NCBI GenBank assembly: GCA_003342815.1
Contig: PTEX01000192.1
Span: forward strand, 810,825-874,824
From: Eudromia elegans
Taxonomy: Eukaryota; Chordata; Aves; Tinamiformes; Tinamidae
DNA length: 64,000 nucleotides
Direction: 5' to 3'
The notes below the pieces were generated by a model. It saw nothing but the letters and a program-made list of their open reading frames with translations, made no database searches and had not been told where the DNA came from. Numbering within the stretch: position 1 is the first letter of the stretch; every line of letters begins with the position of its first letter. Made by a program: the position numbers and the translations under genes. Positions 39,601-52,290 of the stretch are shown in pieces.

Positions 39601-42600
39601 GATGCAGAGCACACGCAGGGTGTTTGATGCTTACAGAAATAAGGAATTTATTAATTTATTACGATATCTGGCACTATATGTAGCTCAAAAAAATGTTAAA
39701 GGACTATGAATAATTGTGGGCAGTGAAAGCGCCCTCTGAATCAACAGGAGCAGATGATCTTCCCCATCAATCTTGACAAGAAAATCATGAGGTTTTTCAG
39801 TGTCAGAAACGTGGTTTTGCTAGTGAAGCTTTCCCTAGAAGCTCAGAGTAGGAGCATTCACCCAGCTGATGCTTATGCAGCACATGCACAGCTCCCTGCG
39901 ACAGGATCAAGCAGACCTCTCTGAATCAAGGGGGTTAAGAGGGTATCCAGACGTGTTCAGCTGCAATGCCAGCACACAGCCAGACAAAACAAAATTGTGC
40001 CCATCTAAGAGAAAAGAAAGCCCATCTATGCTGGCTCTGAGATATATGCCAAAATCAGACATAATGATCAATACTGTAGGAGTTATGATCTGAGAAAACT
40101 AACTGCTGCACCTCTCACAGAACAAACCCCAATGAGTTCCCTGGCAGAGCCTTGTTCTTTGAGTAATGCTCCATAAACGCCTGGGCCTGCTCTAGGAAAG
40201 GCTGAGTTATGAGGGGGCCGCGGGCTGCAGCCTCCAGCGTGGCTACCTAAGCACTTGCACGACCCTGGCGATGCCCGCTTGAAGAGGCCCATAACCATTA
40301 GTGAGATTTGTCTCACTGCCATCTTGTGAGACAGGTAAATCTGACCCCTTACACGTATGGAGAAGTGGTCCTCAGGGTGAAGCACAGGGCAACCAGCGGG
40401 TAGGACAGGGGCCCAGCCAGGGACCCATTGCTCCTCCCCTAGTAGATCATGTGCCAGGCTGGCTAGATCCTCATTCAGCCCTTTGCGTGGTGGTGGTGGA
40501 GCCCCTTGGGACAGAAGTTAAATTAATACCAAAAGACTGAACGTGGAGGGCAGCCGTTGACCCACTCCTGTTTTTCTTCTCAAGCCTGCATCTTGAAGGT
40601 GATATAGTACCTGGGAAGGGCTTGACTAATTCATTGGCTTTAGGGTACAGTTGCTCGGAGATGAATCTCCAACTGGCTATAGCAAACTTATTTACAAGCC
40701 AGGAAAAAAGTGTATTGTGTATCAGTTTGATACATAACACGGTCAGGATAAGCCCTTTAGGATTCATATTCTCTGTGCTGTGTTTCCCTCCCCTTCCATT
40801 TAGATAGTGAGAGTTTTATGTAGGAGAAAGTACAAGCTCCTACTTTTATGCATGTTTCCCACTTGACTAGTAAAAGGCACGAGGCACGCATCTCCTTTTA
40901 TCAGTGAAGGAAACTGTGAACTTAATTCAACCCAATCCCCATTCACTGCGTTCAACATTTACCCCCAAATGTCAGTAATTTTCTGGAAAATAAAGTACTT
41001 GGGACACAGGAGAAACAGATTCCTTGGTGATATCTGTATAGTAGAATTTTTCTGCCCATCCATATGCAAATCTAACCTTTTTGATACTTCAGCCCTATAA
41101 ATGCAAAGACAGGATTTCAATAGAAAATGTTTACTAAAGACTTTCTCCTTTATAATCTATTGATTTTAATATCCTTACTACCCTTGTTGAATGTCAGTTT
41201 TACCCTGAAGACTGCCATTGCAAACTTGAACCCATTTAATTATTTATACCGTTTGAAATATTAGTGCTGAGAAATGACTAGCAGGTTTTGTTCCATATTG
41301 GTATGATCTGAAGCTTGATGTTCCACTGTGAATAACACTGATAATTTGATATGGTAATCGAGGATAGTTCAATAGTTCAGATAACACAGTCCAGTTTAAT
41401 AGGAATGATATCTGTTTTTCATTTTTCTACCCTTCTTATCTACAGCCAGATACAGCTCATTAAGTATGATGGGATCTCACAATCTTCCTTCTCAGTGAAA
41501 GATTTAATATTATTTGGTCTTTCTTTTTTGTTTCTGGAGGATGCCTGAGCAAATAACTGCTGTATCCATCAGTTCCCCTAAACAAGTAGACCTCAGTACC
41601 TCGAGAGCAATTGGGAGCAGACTATGGACCTCAGTGTCCAGAGTCTGGCAAAACTTACTCGTATCACTTACTATATTGATCAGAGTGCACAAAATGTTCA
41701 TCTGGAAGAAATTGTCTCTGGGCTGAGTATTGTTTGTACAGAGGAAAAATGAGGACCTGGGAAAGCTCAGTTTTTAACAAGCAAACTAAAGTGAGGGACT
41801 GGAAAGAAACTTGGCACGGGGAAGCTCAGCTCTTCCAGAGAGCCGTACTCTTTCCTCCCAACCAGCGAGGTGCCTGCACCCAAAGCTGTCGTGGCCAAAC
41901 CCTCCTTGGCATTGCCAGGTGAAAGGCTGCTGCCCCTGGCACCTCGTTTTGTCTGTGGCTGCCTTTGCTTCTGAGTGTTTTCCAGAAGAGTCAGTGTTTC
42001 AGTGTCTCTTTTTTCGTGATGGGACGAGATGCCTCAAATTGCTCCACATTTACTGTGAGCAGTTGCTGGTGAATCATCCTTCTTGTGGTCCAGAAAAGCT
42101 TTCCCTGGCACCAGCCCTCAAAGGTGAGCAGGTATCTAATACATCCTTGCGGATGGCATCTTATCTGGAGCACCCTTGAGTCAGATATGTTTCTACGTAT
42201 CATATGTGTCCCAAATGCACTAAATATATTTGCAACCACTTCTGAATGTGTTAAAATATTCAAAGCTAAACTAATGTCTCTAACCAGGTGGAAACATTGC
42301 CACTGATTTCTGTGCATGTGACTGGATCAGGTCAAATAGCTGTTCCAGTGTGTGGAAGAGGTGAAGGCACCATGCTTCACTTCTTGTGCTGTACAGATAT
42401 AAATCTGGAAACTAGCTCCGTGCTCAGTTCTGCCTCCAGGAAAACATTCAGGATTTGATGATTCAGGACTCTGCAGTAAAGCTGCACTACATGCATCAGT
42501 TCTGAAACGATCAAACTCCTTAATAGGCTGAGCCCTGCATCTCTTTACTCCTTAGTTTTCACCACTTTCAAAAACAGACTTATTTTTTCCATTCTTTACT

Positions 42601-43241
42601 TGGTACTTTAGAATATCCAAAGGTAATGAGATAGCCCTTAAATGTCCTCTCAGATCTGACACTATGGTTTTTGTTGTTTTTCCCTGCTCCTAACATCCGA
42701 CATATTCATACATTTCGCTGTATTTTTTTTTCCTATTAATTTCACTGGCATCCTGTTAGGCAATGAATTCCAGACAAAAATATTTGCCTGACTTGCTTTA
42801 GCTCAGAGGCTTCACATTTAATGGATTTGCTGTTCTTTAATGTCCCAGGTCACTCCTTGAGATCAGTGAATGCTGAATTCCTTATCATCCCTAAATGTTA
42901 TCTGAAGTCATGTCGTTATTTTGCCTTTAGTGAGTCTCTTTCCTCTCTGGGTTTGGAACCTACTGCCAAATGAAGTAAAGAAAGCTCTCACTGTGGGGAT
43001 TTCTAAATCCAAAGTTAAAAGTTATTTGTTCTATTTAGCATTTTTAAAATGATTCTTTTAGGAATTGTATGTGCCTCTAAGCTAATTAACTCTTAATGAG
43101 CACAAAATGCCCTGGGATGCAGATTTGGAGGGTATTCTCGAAAGGCAGGCATGGATTGGACTGAAATACGGTAGAAGATGAAATTTATGATTTGATTTTT
43201 TTTTTTTTAAAAAGACTTTGCAGATAGTTTTGTTGAAGTAG

Positions 43242-43541
43242 TCCTTCCTTCCTTCCTTCCTTCCTTCCTTCCTTCCTTCCTTCCTTCCTTCCTTCCTTCC
43301 TTCCTTCCTTCCTTCCTTCCTTCCTTCCTTCCTTCCNNNNNNNNNNNNNNNNNNNNNNNNNNNNNNNNNNNNNNNNNNNNNNNNNNNNNNNNNNNNTTCC
43401 TTCCTTCCTTCCTTCCTTCCTTCCTTCCTTCCTTCCTTCCTTCCTTCCTTCCTTCCTTCCTTCCTTCCCTCTCTCTCTCTTTCTCTCTCTCTTTCCTTCT
43501 CTCTCTCTTTCATTCTCTCCTTTTTTCCTTTCTTTCTTGTC
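43242..43541 (+). repeat. (TTCC)n microsatellite grading into CT-rich tract, with assembly gap
   Basis: Uninterrupted TTCC units run from 43242 to 43336 and from 43397 to 43468, separated by 60 N at 43337-43396. They are followed by CTCTCTCT and TTTC-rich sequence to about 43541. The true array length is unknown because the gap interrupts it. The open frames through this tract are repeats of four residues and not genes. On the opposite strand the tract is pure polypurine. Confidence 0.97.
43337..43396. other. Assembly gap, 60 N
   Basis: Run of 60 undetermined bases inside the TTCC array. A round-length gap within a tetranucleotide array suggests a placeholder, so the true length is probably different. 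Confidence 0.98.
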
Positions 43542-43714
43542 TAAATAAAGCTGATCAGATTTTCCGTTCACTATATGGGATCCAATTATACAAGTCTGCA
43601 AATATAGTTTATTTTACCTTTATGGATGAAGTCCGTCTTTAGTAAGTAAAACAAGTATAGAAGCAAACTTCTGTGTTACGAAAGGCAGCGTTCCAGCATT
43701 TAACACTCCGTTGG

Positions 43715-43900
43715 AGCATCAGGAAACCAGAACACCTGGCTGTGCCTTGCTCTGCGCTGCTCCCTTGGACCAGTCCCTCACCGTTTTACTGCCTTCACTC
43801 ATTCATCTGTGAAATGCCTGTAATTGCATTTATATCACAAGGGTGCCTTGATGCTTGACAAACGAGAATTGACCCAAACCCAGCCTTCAGAAGCACTGTG
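43715..43900 (+). mobile_element. MIR/CORE-SINE-like element
   Basis: The sequence AGGAAACCAGAACACCTGGC, then CTTGGACCAGTCCCTCACC, then CATTCATCTGTGAAATGCCT and a tail with AAGGGTGCCTTGATGCTTG resembles a MIR-like SINE (a core with TTGGGCAAGTCAC, a CATCTGTAAAATGGG block, then a GTTGTGAGG-type tail). It lies just downstream of the TTCC microsatellite. Diverged and approximate. Confidence 0.5.
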
Positions 43901-46128
43901 TGAACAATACTTTGCTCATATGGTTGTTGTGGACAATTAGATTAGAAGAGGTATAAATGCAGTCGACGTAAAATTCCATTTAGAAACTGTCAAACCAATC
44001 TTGATAATTTTTCTCACTTCTCGTCTAATTCTGGTGCAGAACTTCACATGCACATCACAGAATGAGTTTAAATGACTCTTTCCTTCTTTTGCAGCAAGCT
44101 AGCAAATTTTATTCCATGTTATTTTAAACTGTCTTCTGTCTTTTGGGCAAATGGGTGGTTCCCAGAGCAACACCTTGAAAATCTATACTAGCAAAAATAA
44201 AAAAAAATCATGTCAAGGAAGCCCTATCCTCTATATACTTGAGCAAATTGATATCACTTACATTGATGTCCACAGAAAAATATTTCAAGGATTTCTGACA
44301 AGGAGGTTATCTAATTATTGATATGTTTTATTTAATTAGCATTCTGTATTTTATATAATAATGCTCAAAAATTAAACAGATTTCCTGTAGTTCCTATAGC
44401 AAACTTTAGAAACATATGGTATGCAGCCTGCAGAGGCTCTCTATGACAGTAGCATTACTGGTAATATTGGCGAGATAGAATCTGCTTCCATCTGAAAAAC
44501 ATCTGTGTGTTTTCCCAATTTAAAATACTATGTTTCCACTGATATGATTTGCATCCACATTAACGGTTCAGAGGAAAGACTTGATCATTTTAAATACATT
44601 TCCTTGCTTTCATACGTCCATGGCTTTTTCTGGATGAGACCATACGAATATCAAATCCAGCTCCCCAGCCTTGTGTACGGTGAACCCATGCAGAGAAGCC
44701 CTGTGAATCCACGAGGGGCTGTTTTACAGGGACTTCCCCAGAGATGCATTTAGCCCAAGAGCAGTAGAGGAAAGGGAGAGAATTGCCTAACCACGCCACT
44801 CTTCCCAACGAGGACATATTCACTTGGGGCTAACCAGATTACAGGATGCCAAAGAAGTCTCAAACCAGGGGTCGAGAAGTAAGCACTAGCCCTCAGGATC
44901 TGCTTCCAGAAGGATTTGCGTGTACAGTTTGGCTTCACATAAATAACTGGATAGAACAAACAAACGAAAAAAAATCATTTGGATCTTAATTATGTATGCT
45001 CAGATTTGCAAAACGCATTAAGAATAATTCATGTTCACAAATAGCATTCCCCTGACTTATCTCTAACGTATGCTTGAATGGTTCTGTGCAAACCAAAGTG
45101 CAGAGCTTAAGTAAATGAAAAGATACTGAATGTTCTTTCAGGGAATCCATCCAAGTAGCTGTGTTTTGAGGAGACAACAGAGGTTCATACTCACCCACAA
45201 GCAGGCTGCAGCCTCTAGCTTTTTAGCCCATTTAGCTTCCTTTGGTACCTGGTCAGTCTGACTGCCAGCTAAACTCTGAAGCTCTCTCAGACCTGAAAAT
45301 TCAGTCATTAGAGCCCAATCGTTGGGAAAAAAATGAGCTTTTGAGATATCTGTTGCACTCACCTGAACTCAGGAGGACACCTGATATATGAGTCCATGCA
45401 GCACAACCAGATACCAGAGTATTTCTGCAAGCACCATCCCTGGTGCAAGCAGAGGTTCCCGCGTCCCTGGGTTGTCAAGGTGGAAATTAAAGAGGTCATG
45501 GTAGGCTTCTGACAACATTAGATATAGCCACTCTTCCTGAGCAGAAAACTTTCCGGCAGTAGCAGAGAGTCATTAAAAACTCACCATGAATGCAGAAATA
45601 GGGGGTTCTTTGACACCCTCCCTCTAACGCAGACCTCAGCTAAGCTCTCAGGATTCAGTAGATTGGTGGAAATGTTCATGGCTTAATATTCATTAAAAAC
45701 AAAAATCTTTAAAAAGAGTAACCCCTGAAACTGGTGATTCTTGGCCCATGTCTCCTATCATTAAGTGGTTTAGTGGGACACAGGTATGTATCTTCAGCTG
45801 GCTATAAAAAAGTGCTTTGAGAAACAGCAAATTTTCTTTAATTGCAAGGCTGAAGAAAAGTCAACACTGAAATCTCCTCCCTTCCTGCTAACCCTTCTCA
45901 ATATGAAACTCGGCTTTAATGCAGTAGTCTTAGAACTTAACACAGAGCATCTCCTCCATGGATGCTGTTAGCTGACAAAGAAATTCCCCTTTCATTTTCG
46001 CTCAGGTAGGTGGTGTCTAATTCTAAAAGGGACCGCTCAGAAGCTGACAGCAGGTGCCTAATCTGCAGAAACGCCCAAGTACCTCAATCAAAGACAGTGA
46101 AAGAATTCTCTCTGACTGTTTCTTTCAG

Positions 46129-46243
46129 GATTTTGCCGACTCCATATACCAAATGGTTGCACAGAAGTTCCAGGAGTTGACAGACAATTTTACTTCCACG
46201 CATGCACGCCACAAAACTCTTGCAGGAATTGTGATGACCAAAG
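46129..46243 (+). CDS. ADARB2: ADARB2 internal exon, start of deaminase domain
   Basis: A 115-bp exon joined in frame to the dsRBD exon (phase 0 in, phase 1 out). The acceptor is TTTCTTTCAG ending at 46128, preceded by a pyrimidine tract and a plausible branch site (CTCTGAC, about 46109-46115). The donor is G|GTAAGAT at 46243/46244. It encodes [14 protein letters not shown], then [15 protein letters not shown], then [10 protein letters not shown], which corresponds to the ADAR-family segment linking the second dsRBD to the deaminase core; the [13 protein letters not shown] block is highly typical of ADARB2. In ADAR2 structures this segment forms the first helix and strand of the catalytic domain. 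It lies 36.9 kb after the previous exon and 15.3 kb before the next. Identification rests on protein similarity recalled from the human gene and on matching splice phases. Confidence 0.94.
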
Positions 46244-49200
46244 GTAAGATATCTTCTATTTATTTTCCTCTGGCATTTTTTCATGACAAAGTAATACATT
46301 ATTTATCTGGTCCACAGTATTGAAGAATCCTTTTGCTCCCACACAGAAAAATAGATAGTAATGCAGAGAAAGGAATCATTAAATATTTACACATCACATA
46401 AGTTCACACACACAAAAAAATATGGCATCTGAAGTAAAAAATATATATATTCATAAACATGTGCTCCATAGCTTCCTTTCTTTACAGGACAAAAGGCAGA
46501 CTTGTCTGTTTTGTATTTCCTGGCAGAAGGAAGTAGTTATCAATAAAAGGTTGTTTTATTTATTAATTGTTTATTTTATTAATTATTTACTAATTTTTAG
46601 ATCTGAAAACTCTGCATTGTGGCTGCACAAAACCACAATAAACCTTGTCTTAGTCTGACAGTAAAAACAAATCTCAACTCATTTCTTGCCAGTCAAAAGA
46701 AACATAGAGAATGCATAGTTTTCATTCTGCTATGATCTAACCATGGGGACATACTTACCAGCAGGGACAAAATTTGATATTCTGTCATGTTAAAACTTAA
46801 ATAAAGGATGCACACCATGCAGAACTCTTAGGTTGTTCATTCAAATGTTGCATAAATGGCCTTTTTTATTTTTTCTGCATGCCTCAATTCAGGCACCTCA
46901 CAGTATTTATGAGAATGTCAGCAGCAGAGATGCTGCCATAAACTTCATCCTCACTCAGATGTGTGGAGCAGAGAATTGAGCTTGGAAATGAGGGGATAAG
47001 CTCAGAGGGGAAAGATATGTATAATTCATCCAGGATTGTCTTACTGATTCCTTTCAACAGTTACATGAACAGGATTCAATAGGGACATTTGTGAATATTA
47101 CAAGGTAGCAGGATAGAGATAGGGTTATCTACTAGGTCTTTTCAAACCACAGAACCTAAATATAGCCAGGAATCCTACACAGAGAAACTACATTTCCTGT
47201 GGTCTTTGCTGCCTCCTTTTCAAGGATCTAAAAAAAGAATAAGCAATCAGCTCCAGGAATTATAAGTAGAGAAGTTGAAAAAAGTGTTTTTCAATTTTGT
47301 TTGAAATGTAACTGTTCACTGGATAAACTTATTATTATTTTGGTTAGTTGACTTTGGCTAGTTATTTTTTGTATTACTTTAGGACCTTGAATAAGGGATG
47401 AGAGTTTCGTTTTTCACACGCTGCACAACCACAGTGTTGCACAGACACGCAACAGAACGTGAGTCCTAAAGACCACAAGAGACGTGTTCAGTACAAAGAC
47501 ATACGAATGACAGGAACAATGAGATTAACTGTGAGACGTGCAGGATGCACCCTGGACTTGAAAGGGCAGTTGCCTTGTCAGATTTATTGACTGTAGCACT
47601 CAACAGATTTAAGAAGAGTATATTAATTCATTTACAGGAAAAAAAAAAAAAAGGTATTTCCAAACATGCGTACAACAAGGAAAACGTTTAGATATGCCCA
47701 AGAAGAAGCCTAGTTACAGCTGCCAAGAATTGCTGCTTTAACCGCGTTTTGAGGAGAGACTACACCCACACAGTCACCTTCACATTTTGTCCATTCAGTA
47801 TCTCATTGCTCATCCAAATTTCATCCCATTTATAATCCTGCCAATGTATTACTTTCTCATCCTTAAGGACCAGGCCTGGATCTGCTTAAAAAAAAAACAT
47901 AGTAGAGCCAATACAATTGTGATACGTTGCCGTATGACCAGCAATGCAGAGGTATGTAGGACCATGCTGAATCCCAACCTGTATGGGAAGACTGTGTGAT
48001 GGGGTCACAGCTTCCAAAATTGTGGTTGCTGAACCCATGCGATGACAGCGGAAGGAGGACCACATCCAGAGGCCTGCTGTGCTCACTACACAGCTGGGGT
48101 GTCTGTGTCTCATCTTTGGGGAAAGAGCCCTCCTTCTGGCATTTCTTCATGAGAGCTCCATGCCTCTAATGAGATCTTGCTCATTTTCATTTCATATTTC
48201 ATCTTAGTATTAAGACAAAGCCTAAGTTTCGGTATGTTCATAAAGCATGACATAAATCAAGGCTTCCGTTTTGATTCCGAGTTCCCCAATCTGTCAGCTA
48301 TCCAGTTTGTCAATATCTTACTAGTTTTGTGAAGTCTTAAATAGAAAATCATATATATATTTATGAGTGAGTGTATGTGCATATATGTATATATAAAATG
48401 TACTTCAGAGTGTATATAATGTGCTTCAGAGGAGATCCAAAGCTAGAAAAAGCCTTATCTTGGTACATTTCCTGGGAAGATTTGAGTCCCTTCCAATATG
48501 AGAAAATCTACCAACCACAGGAAAAAAAAATCCCTTGCCATTTTGTGTCCTTATTTTCTAAAATAAAGTTGCAGATTTGTGCTCTGTTCCCCACTCTCCT
48601 TTCCAGAGGTAGCAAGGATCTTGACACATACTCCTCAAAGACAGCACAGACAGGCTCTTCCAACATGAAACACTTGAATAAGGACAGAGTTCTTGTGTTA
48701 TTAACATAGAATTTGGCAAAAAATACTTAATATATGCAAACAGCATACTAATGACACCAATAAGAACAAATCTGGTAATGTCTTGTCACATTTGGTACCA
48801 CACACAACTATTACAGACGAAAATTAATTTGTTTTTACCTTCATTTCAATTTAATATCATCCCAACTAGCAACAGAATTATCTCTGCTTGTACGGTTTTC
48901 AGACAAAGCTGATAGAAACCACAATGTGATTCTGTGATAACTGCTGTTGAGATAATACAAAACCTCTGCAGACAAAACAAAAGTGTGCTATATTGGTTTT
49001 CTTTCCCTGAACTCTGACATTTTTTCTGCCATTTCAGTTTCTCAGAGAAATCAAAAAGAGTTACATCTGGGCACAGTAATTGATTTATGCTTTAGCACCC
49101 AGGGCAAATTCCAACGCAGGAAAAAGAAAAAAATGCAGAAAATGATGTTATTGACTGATTGTGAATGTTCCACAGTAATAAATTGCTGGCCAGGAAAAAG

Positions 49201-50385
49201 GTACGGTCTAATGTATTTATGTATGTTTTGCTCCGAATTAGGATAAAAAGTTAAATCTCAGTGTGCTTTTGTGGAAGCACATTTTCAAAACATTGGATTA
49301 GGAGACATTAAGATAACCTTTGAAAAATTCCACTTAGGTAAGATAAAAAATATCACATGGGATATTAACTGATGTTATGTGATTTAATATAAAAAATGGA
49401 ACATAATAATAATTCAAAAACAAACATAATGTATCCAGAACTACAAGTTTCAAAGTCACAAGATGGAAAGATTGAAGTAAATTATTTAACAGTTCTCTGG
49501 TTACATGATGTTTGAAGTTTTCCAATCTGATAATACATTCTAATTTTGTCAAAGCATTTTTACAGAAGATAGTTCTATCAAAAATTATTTGCTCAATTCT
49601 AAGAAAAAAATTTTTAAAAAGAAATATAATTCAAAATCTTTCTCTATGGCAAGCCATTTGCCATGAAATATGTTCAAGCAGGACAACAAGCACATTTGTT
49701 ACTGTAGCACATATTAATGTGATGACCTAAATTTTATTGCACCCTGAACCCTCTGAAGATACTCTGGGCTCACAACAGGTAAATTCAGACCACTAGTTTA
49801 TCTGTGAACGGGACAGGCCATCCGGATGACATTGTGTCAGACATAAACCATCAGCTCAGAACATATTCACACATAAGTGGTGTGTTTTTCAGAGCTCTGA
49901 AATTGTTTGAAATTCATTCACATCAGGTTGTAAAACAGAATAGAAACTGATTCTTGTAGCCTTCATGTGAACATTATCTACGTAAACTCCATCCAGATTT
50001 CTCGCCCTCCAGATTTCCAAAATTGCCCTCTGAGTTCTCGAGAAGTATTACACTGTTCTGAGAAACAAAAAAGCCAATTTTATTCAAACAAGTGGTACAG
50101 TCTGTGTTCCAAAATTAGAAACAGAATTTTGAAATACAATCCTAAAATGTGAGAATGTAAACTTATATTTTGTTCCTGATGTTAATGAAGGTTTCTCTGA
50201 TATATGATTTGGCTGCAAGAGTCAACACAGAGAAGAACACTGTGCCTCTGACTAGATTCTCAGCTGTGGCTTTTTGTCTCATTCGTATTATCTGGTTGTT
50301 ACCAAGCACACAAATCTTAGGAAAAAAAGAAAGCTCAGAAAATCCCTACGTTCTATATTTTTAGAATTTTTACTTTATAATTTTA

Positions 50386-50640
50386 GGATCACAGGATCAT
50401 TCAAATTGTGAGATAACTCAGGATGTCTCCAGTCCAACTCCCCAGTCAAAGCAGAATCAGATACAAGGTCAGACCCATTTGCTCTGGACTTCTTCCAGTT
50501 GGGTCTTTAAAAATCTCCAAAAATGTAAACTGCACTAAATGACCCATTCCACTATTCTCAACATGAAAAAGTTCCTCTTTCTGTCCAGTCCCTCCTGTTT
50601 CGGTTTATGCCCTTATCAAACTGTCCTGTCTCAGGTTGGA
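50386..50640 (-). mobile_element. CR1 LINE 3'-end fragment
   Basis: Reverse-complement CR1 3' UTR. On the + strand it starts with the typical GGATCACAGGATCATTCAA terminal region, then CCAGTCCAACTCCCC, CAGTTGGGTCTTTAAAAATC and GTTTATGCCCTTATCAAACT, in the same order as the CR1 consensus read on the opposite strand. It is heavily diverged and 5'-truncated, as is normal for avian CR1 copies. The boundary near 50640 is uncertain. Confidence 0.82.
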
Positions 50641-51397
50641 TGCAAAGAGCAAAACCACTCAAGCAGCTGGGACTCATTTGCAGACCCTCACTGCTCTTAC
50701 TGGTGACTGGGAAGATCCTAGAGGAAGAACCTTTTGTCTGAGGGTGTGTGCTATAATATTTTACAAATTGGATTATTTTTTCCTCATTTTGAAGCACTCA
50801 CAATTTTATATTGTGGGTTTTTATTTTGTTTAAAAGGATCGTCTACGACACTTGGGAGCATAACATTAAGTTTAGGATCAAAACTAGCTCTGCAAATGGA
50901 TTTTATGCTTTGGGAATATTGTTTCAGCAGTGGACAGTGTTGAAAGGAGGGGACAAAGGAGCTGAGTCCTCGGCTGGAGAGAGGAGCTTGTCAGCATCAG
51001 CAGCCCAAAATGTATGCTCACCTACAGACAACGTGAAACCCAGCACCACTGATGGGATAATTCAGAGTCTGCTGGGGCTTCATACATCGGTTTTTGAAGC
51101 CAGTAACCCTAAAGGCCAGAAGGACAAAGACACTAAACAATAAATAAGGGCAAAGAAGGGCAAAAGCAGTGATGACATCCCAGGAAGAGGGGACATCCTT
51201 AATTTCAGGGTGTGTGGCAATGTTGTTATGTCCTTAGATGTAACCTTTCTTGGTGTTACAGATGAAGGTAACCTGCCAGCTCCATTCCTTCCATGTGATT
51301 CTGCCGCTCAGATGCTTTTTGGGAAACTCATTTTGACCCAGTGGTCCTGTTAAGGAAGTTATTAGGGAGAAATAATAATAATTACTATTATAAATAT

Positions 51398-51440
51398 ATT
51401 ATTTTTATTATTTTATTTATTTATTTGTTTCTTATTTTAT
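51398..51440 (+). repeat. TTTA-rich simple sequence
   Basis: Imperfect ATTTT/ATTT units after a TAATAATAATTACTATTA stretch; AT-only low complexity. Confidence 0.75.
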
Positions 51441-52184
51441 AAGTTCTTGAGACTGGATGGTTGGAAAGACAGGGCTGCACTCGGGCTGTTTATTTACAGC
51501 ACTGGCAAGGTTTGCCTTTGCCAACTCTGAGCACATTTGTGCTCTGCCTAAAATCACTGGCTGTTTTACAGGATGACCATGACTCTCATTCCAGAGACGA
51601 TCTGTTATTGCTGAGGTCCTTTTCCCCAAAAATAACCCTCTCATAATCACTACGCACAAAATGAGATTGTTATTTAAACACTATTTCCCCATTTGTGTTT
51701 GACAAGTCTTAGCAGTTTAAATACTGATAGGAACTTTTTGTCATGCTTTCTGTTAAAAATGAAACATTAAGAAAGTTCTGGCCTTTTCACAGGAGCAGGG
51801 CATTCATAGGAAAAGGTTATAAGCTGATTTCTCACTTCAATTTTCTCCTTTCTCCTAGCTTTTCTTTTTTAAGGCTGACAATCATTTTGATGTTAAAAGC
51901 AAACTAGGAGGTCTTTTCACTTATCTTGTATGAAATAAAGATGAACTGGACAAAAGGGCCCTAAACAGCAATTTCATGCTGTGATAAAAGGTGGGAAATT
52001 ATCATCTATTTCTCATGGAATGGATCTTAATAATTACTAAGTGGAATAACAGAAAAAAAGCAAAGTTGACAATATGTCTCCTTGGACCTTTACAGTCATA
52101 TTAAGATTCACAAAGCCTGACATCCAAGTACAATCAAAAATATTGATGGCCAATTGATTTCTACTCCTTAGTTTCAATAGGGAA

Positions 52185-52290
52185 ACTGAAGACTAGTAAA
52201 ATGTGGTAGTAAATTGAGGCCCTGCACAGACTACCCATCTGCACTGCCCCAGGTTGGATTCAAGTAACCCAAAAGCATACCTGCAAATAA
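52185..52290 (-). mobile_element. Possible MIR-like scrap
   Basis: The + strand shows AATAGGGAAACTGAAGAC and then CCCCAGGTTGGATTCAAGT, reminiscent of a reversed MIR core (GGGAAACTGAGGC ... GGATTCGAACCC). The match is short and weak, and chance similarity cannot be excluded. Confidence 0.3.

Larger units (their letters stand above)
9210..46128 (+). other. ADARB2: ADARB2 intron of 36.9 kb
   Basis: Large intron between the dsRBD exon and the first deaminase exon (phase 0 at both ends). It starts GTGAGA and ends TTTCAG. The content I could recognise is a MIR-like SINE (about 10.15-10.28 kb), a dense CpG cluster (15.2-15.4 kb), a TA/TG microsatellite (21.6 kb), a poly(T) run (30.8 kb), a CR1 fragment next to a MIR-like remnant (34.3-34.6 kb), CpG-retaining blocks (29.6-30.0, 37.4-37.5 and 39.5-39.6 kb), a (TTCC)n array with an assembly gap (43.2-43.5 kb) and another MIR-like element (43.7-43.9 kb). 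Elsewhere it is ordinary AT-leaning intronic sequence, and I see no further exon, RNA gene or processed pseudogene that I can support. Confidence 0.85.

Noticed and set aside
43082-43601. Long minus-strand frames of repeated Glu-Gly-Arg-Lys units
   Set aside because: Translation of the TTCC microsatellite; all frames of a tetranucleotide array are open. The same applies to the Gly-Arg-Lys-Glu and Leu-Pro-Ser-Phe frames at 63.1-63.65 kb.
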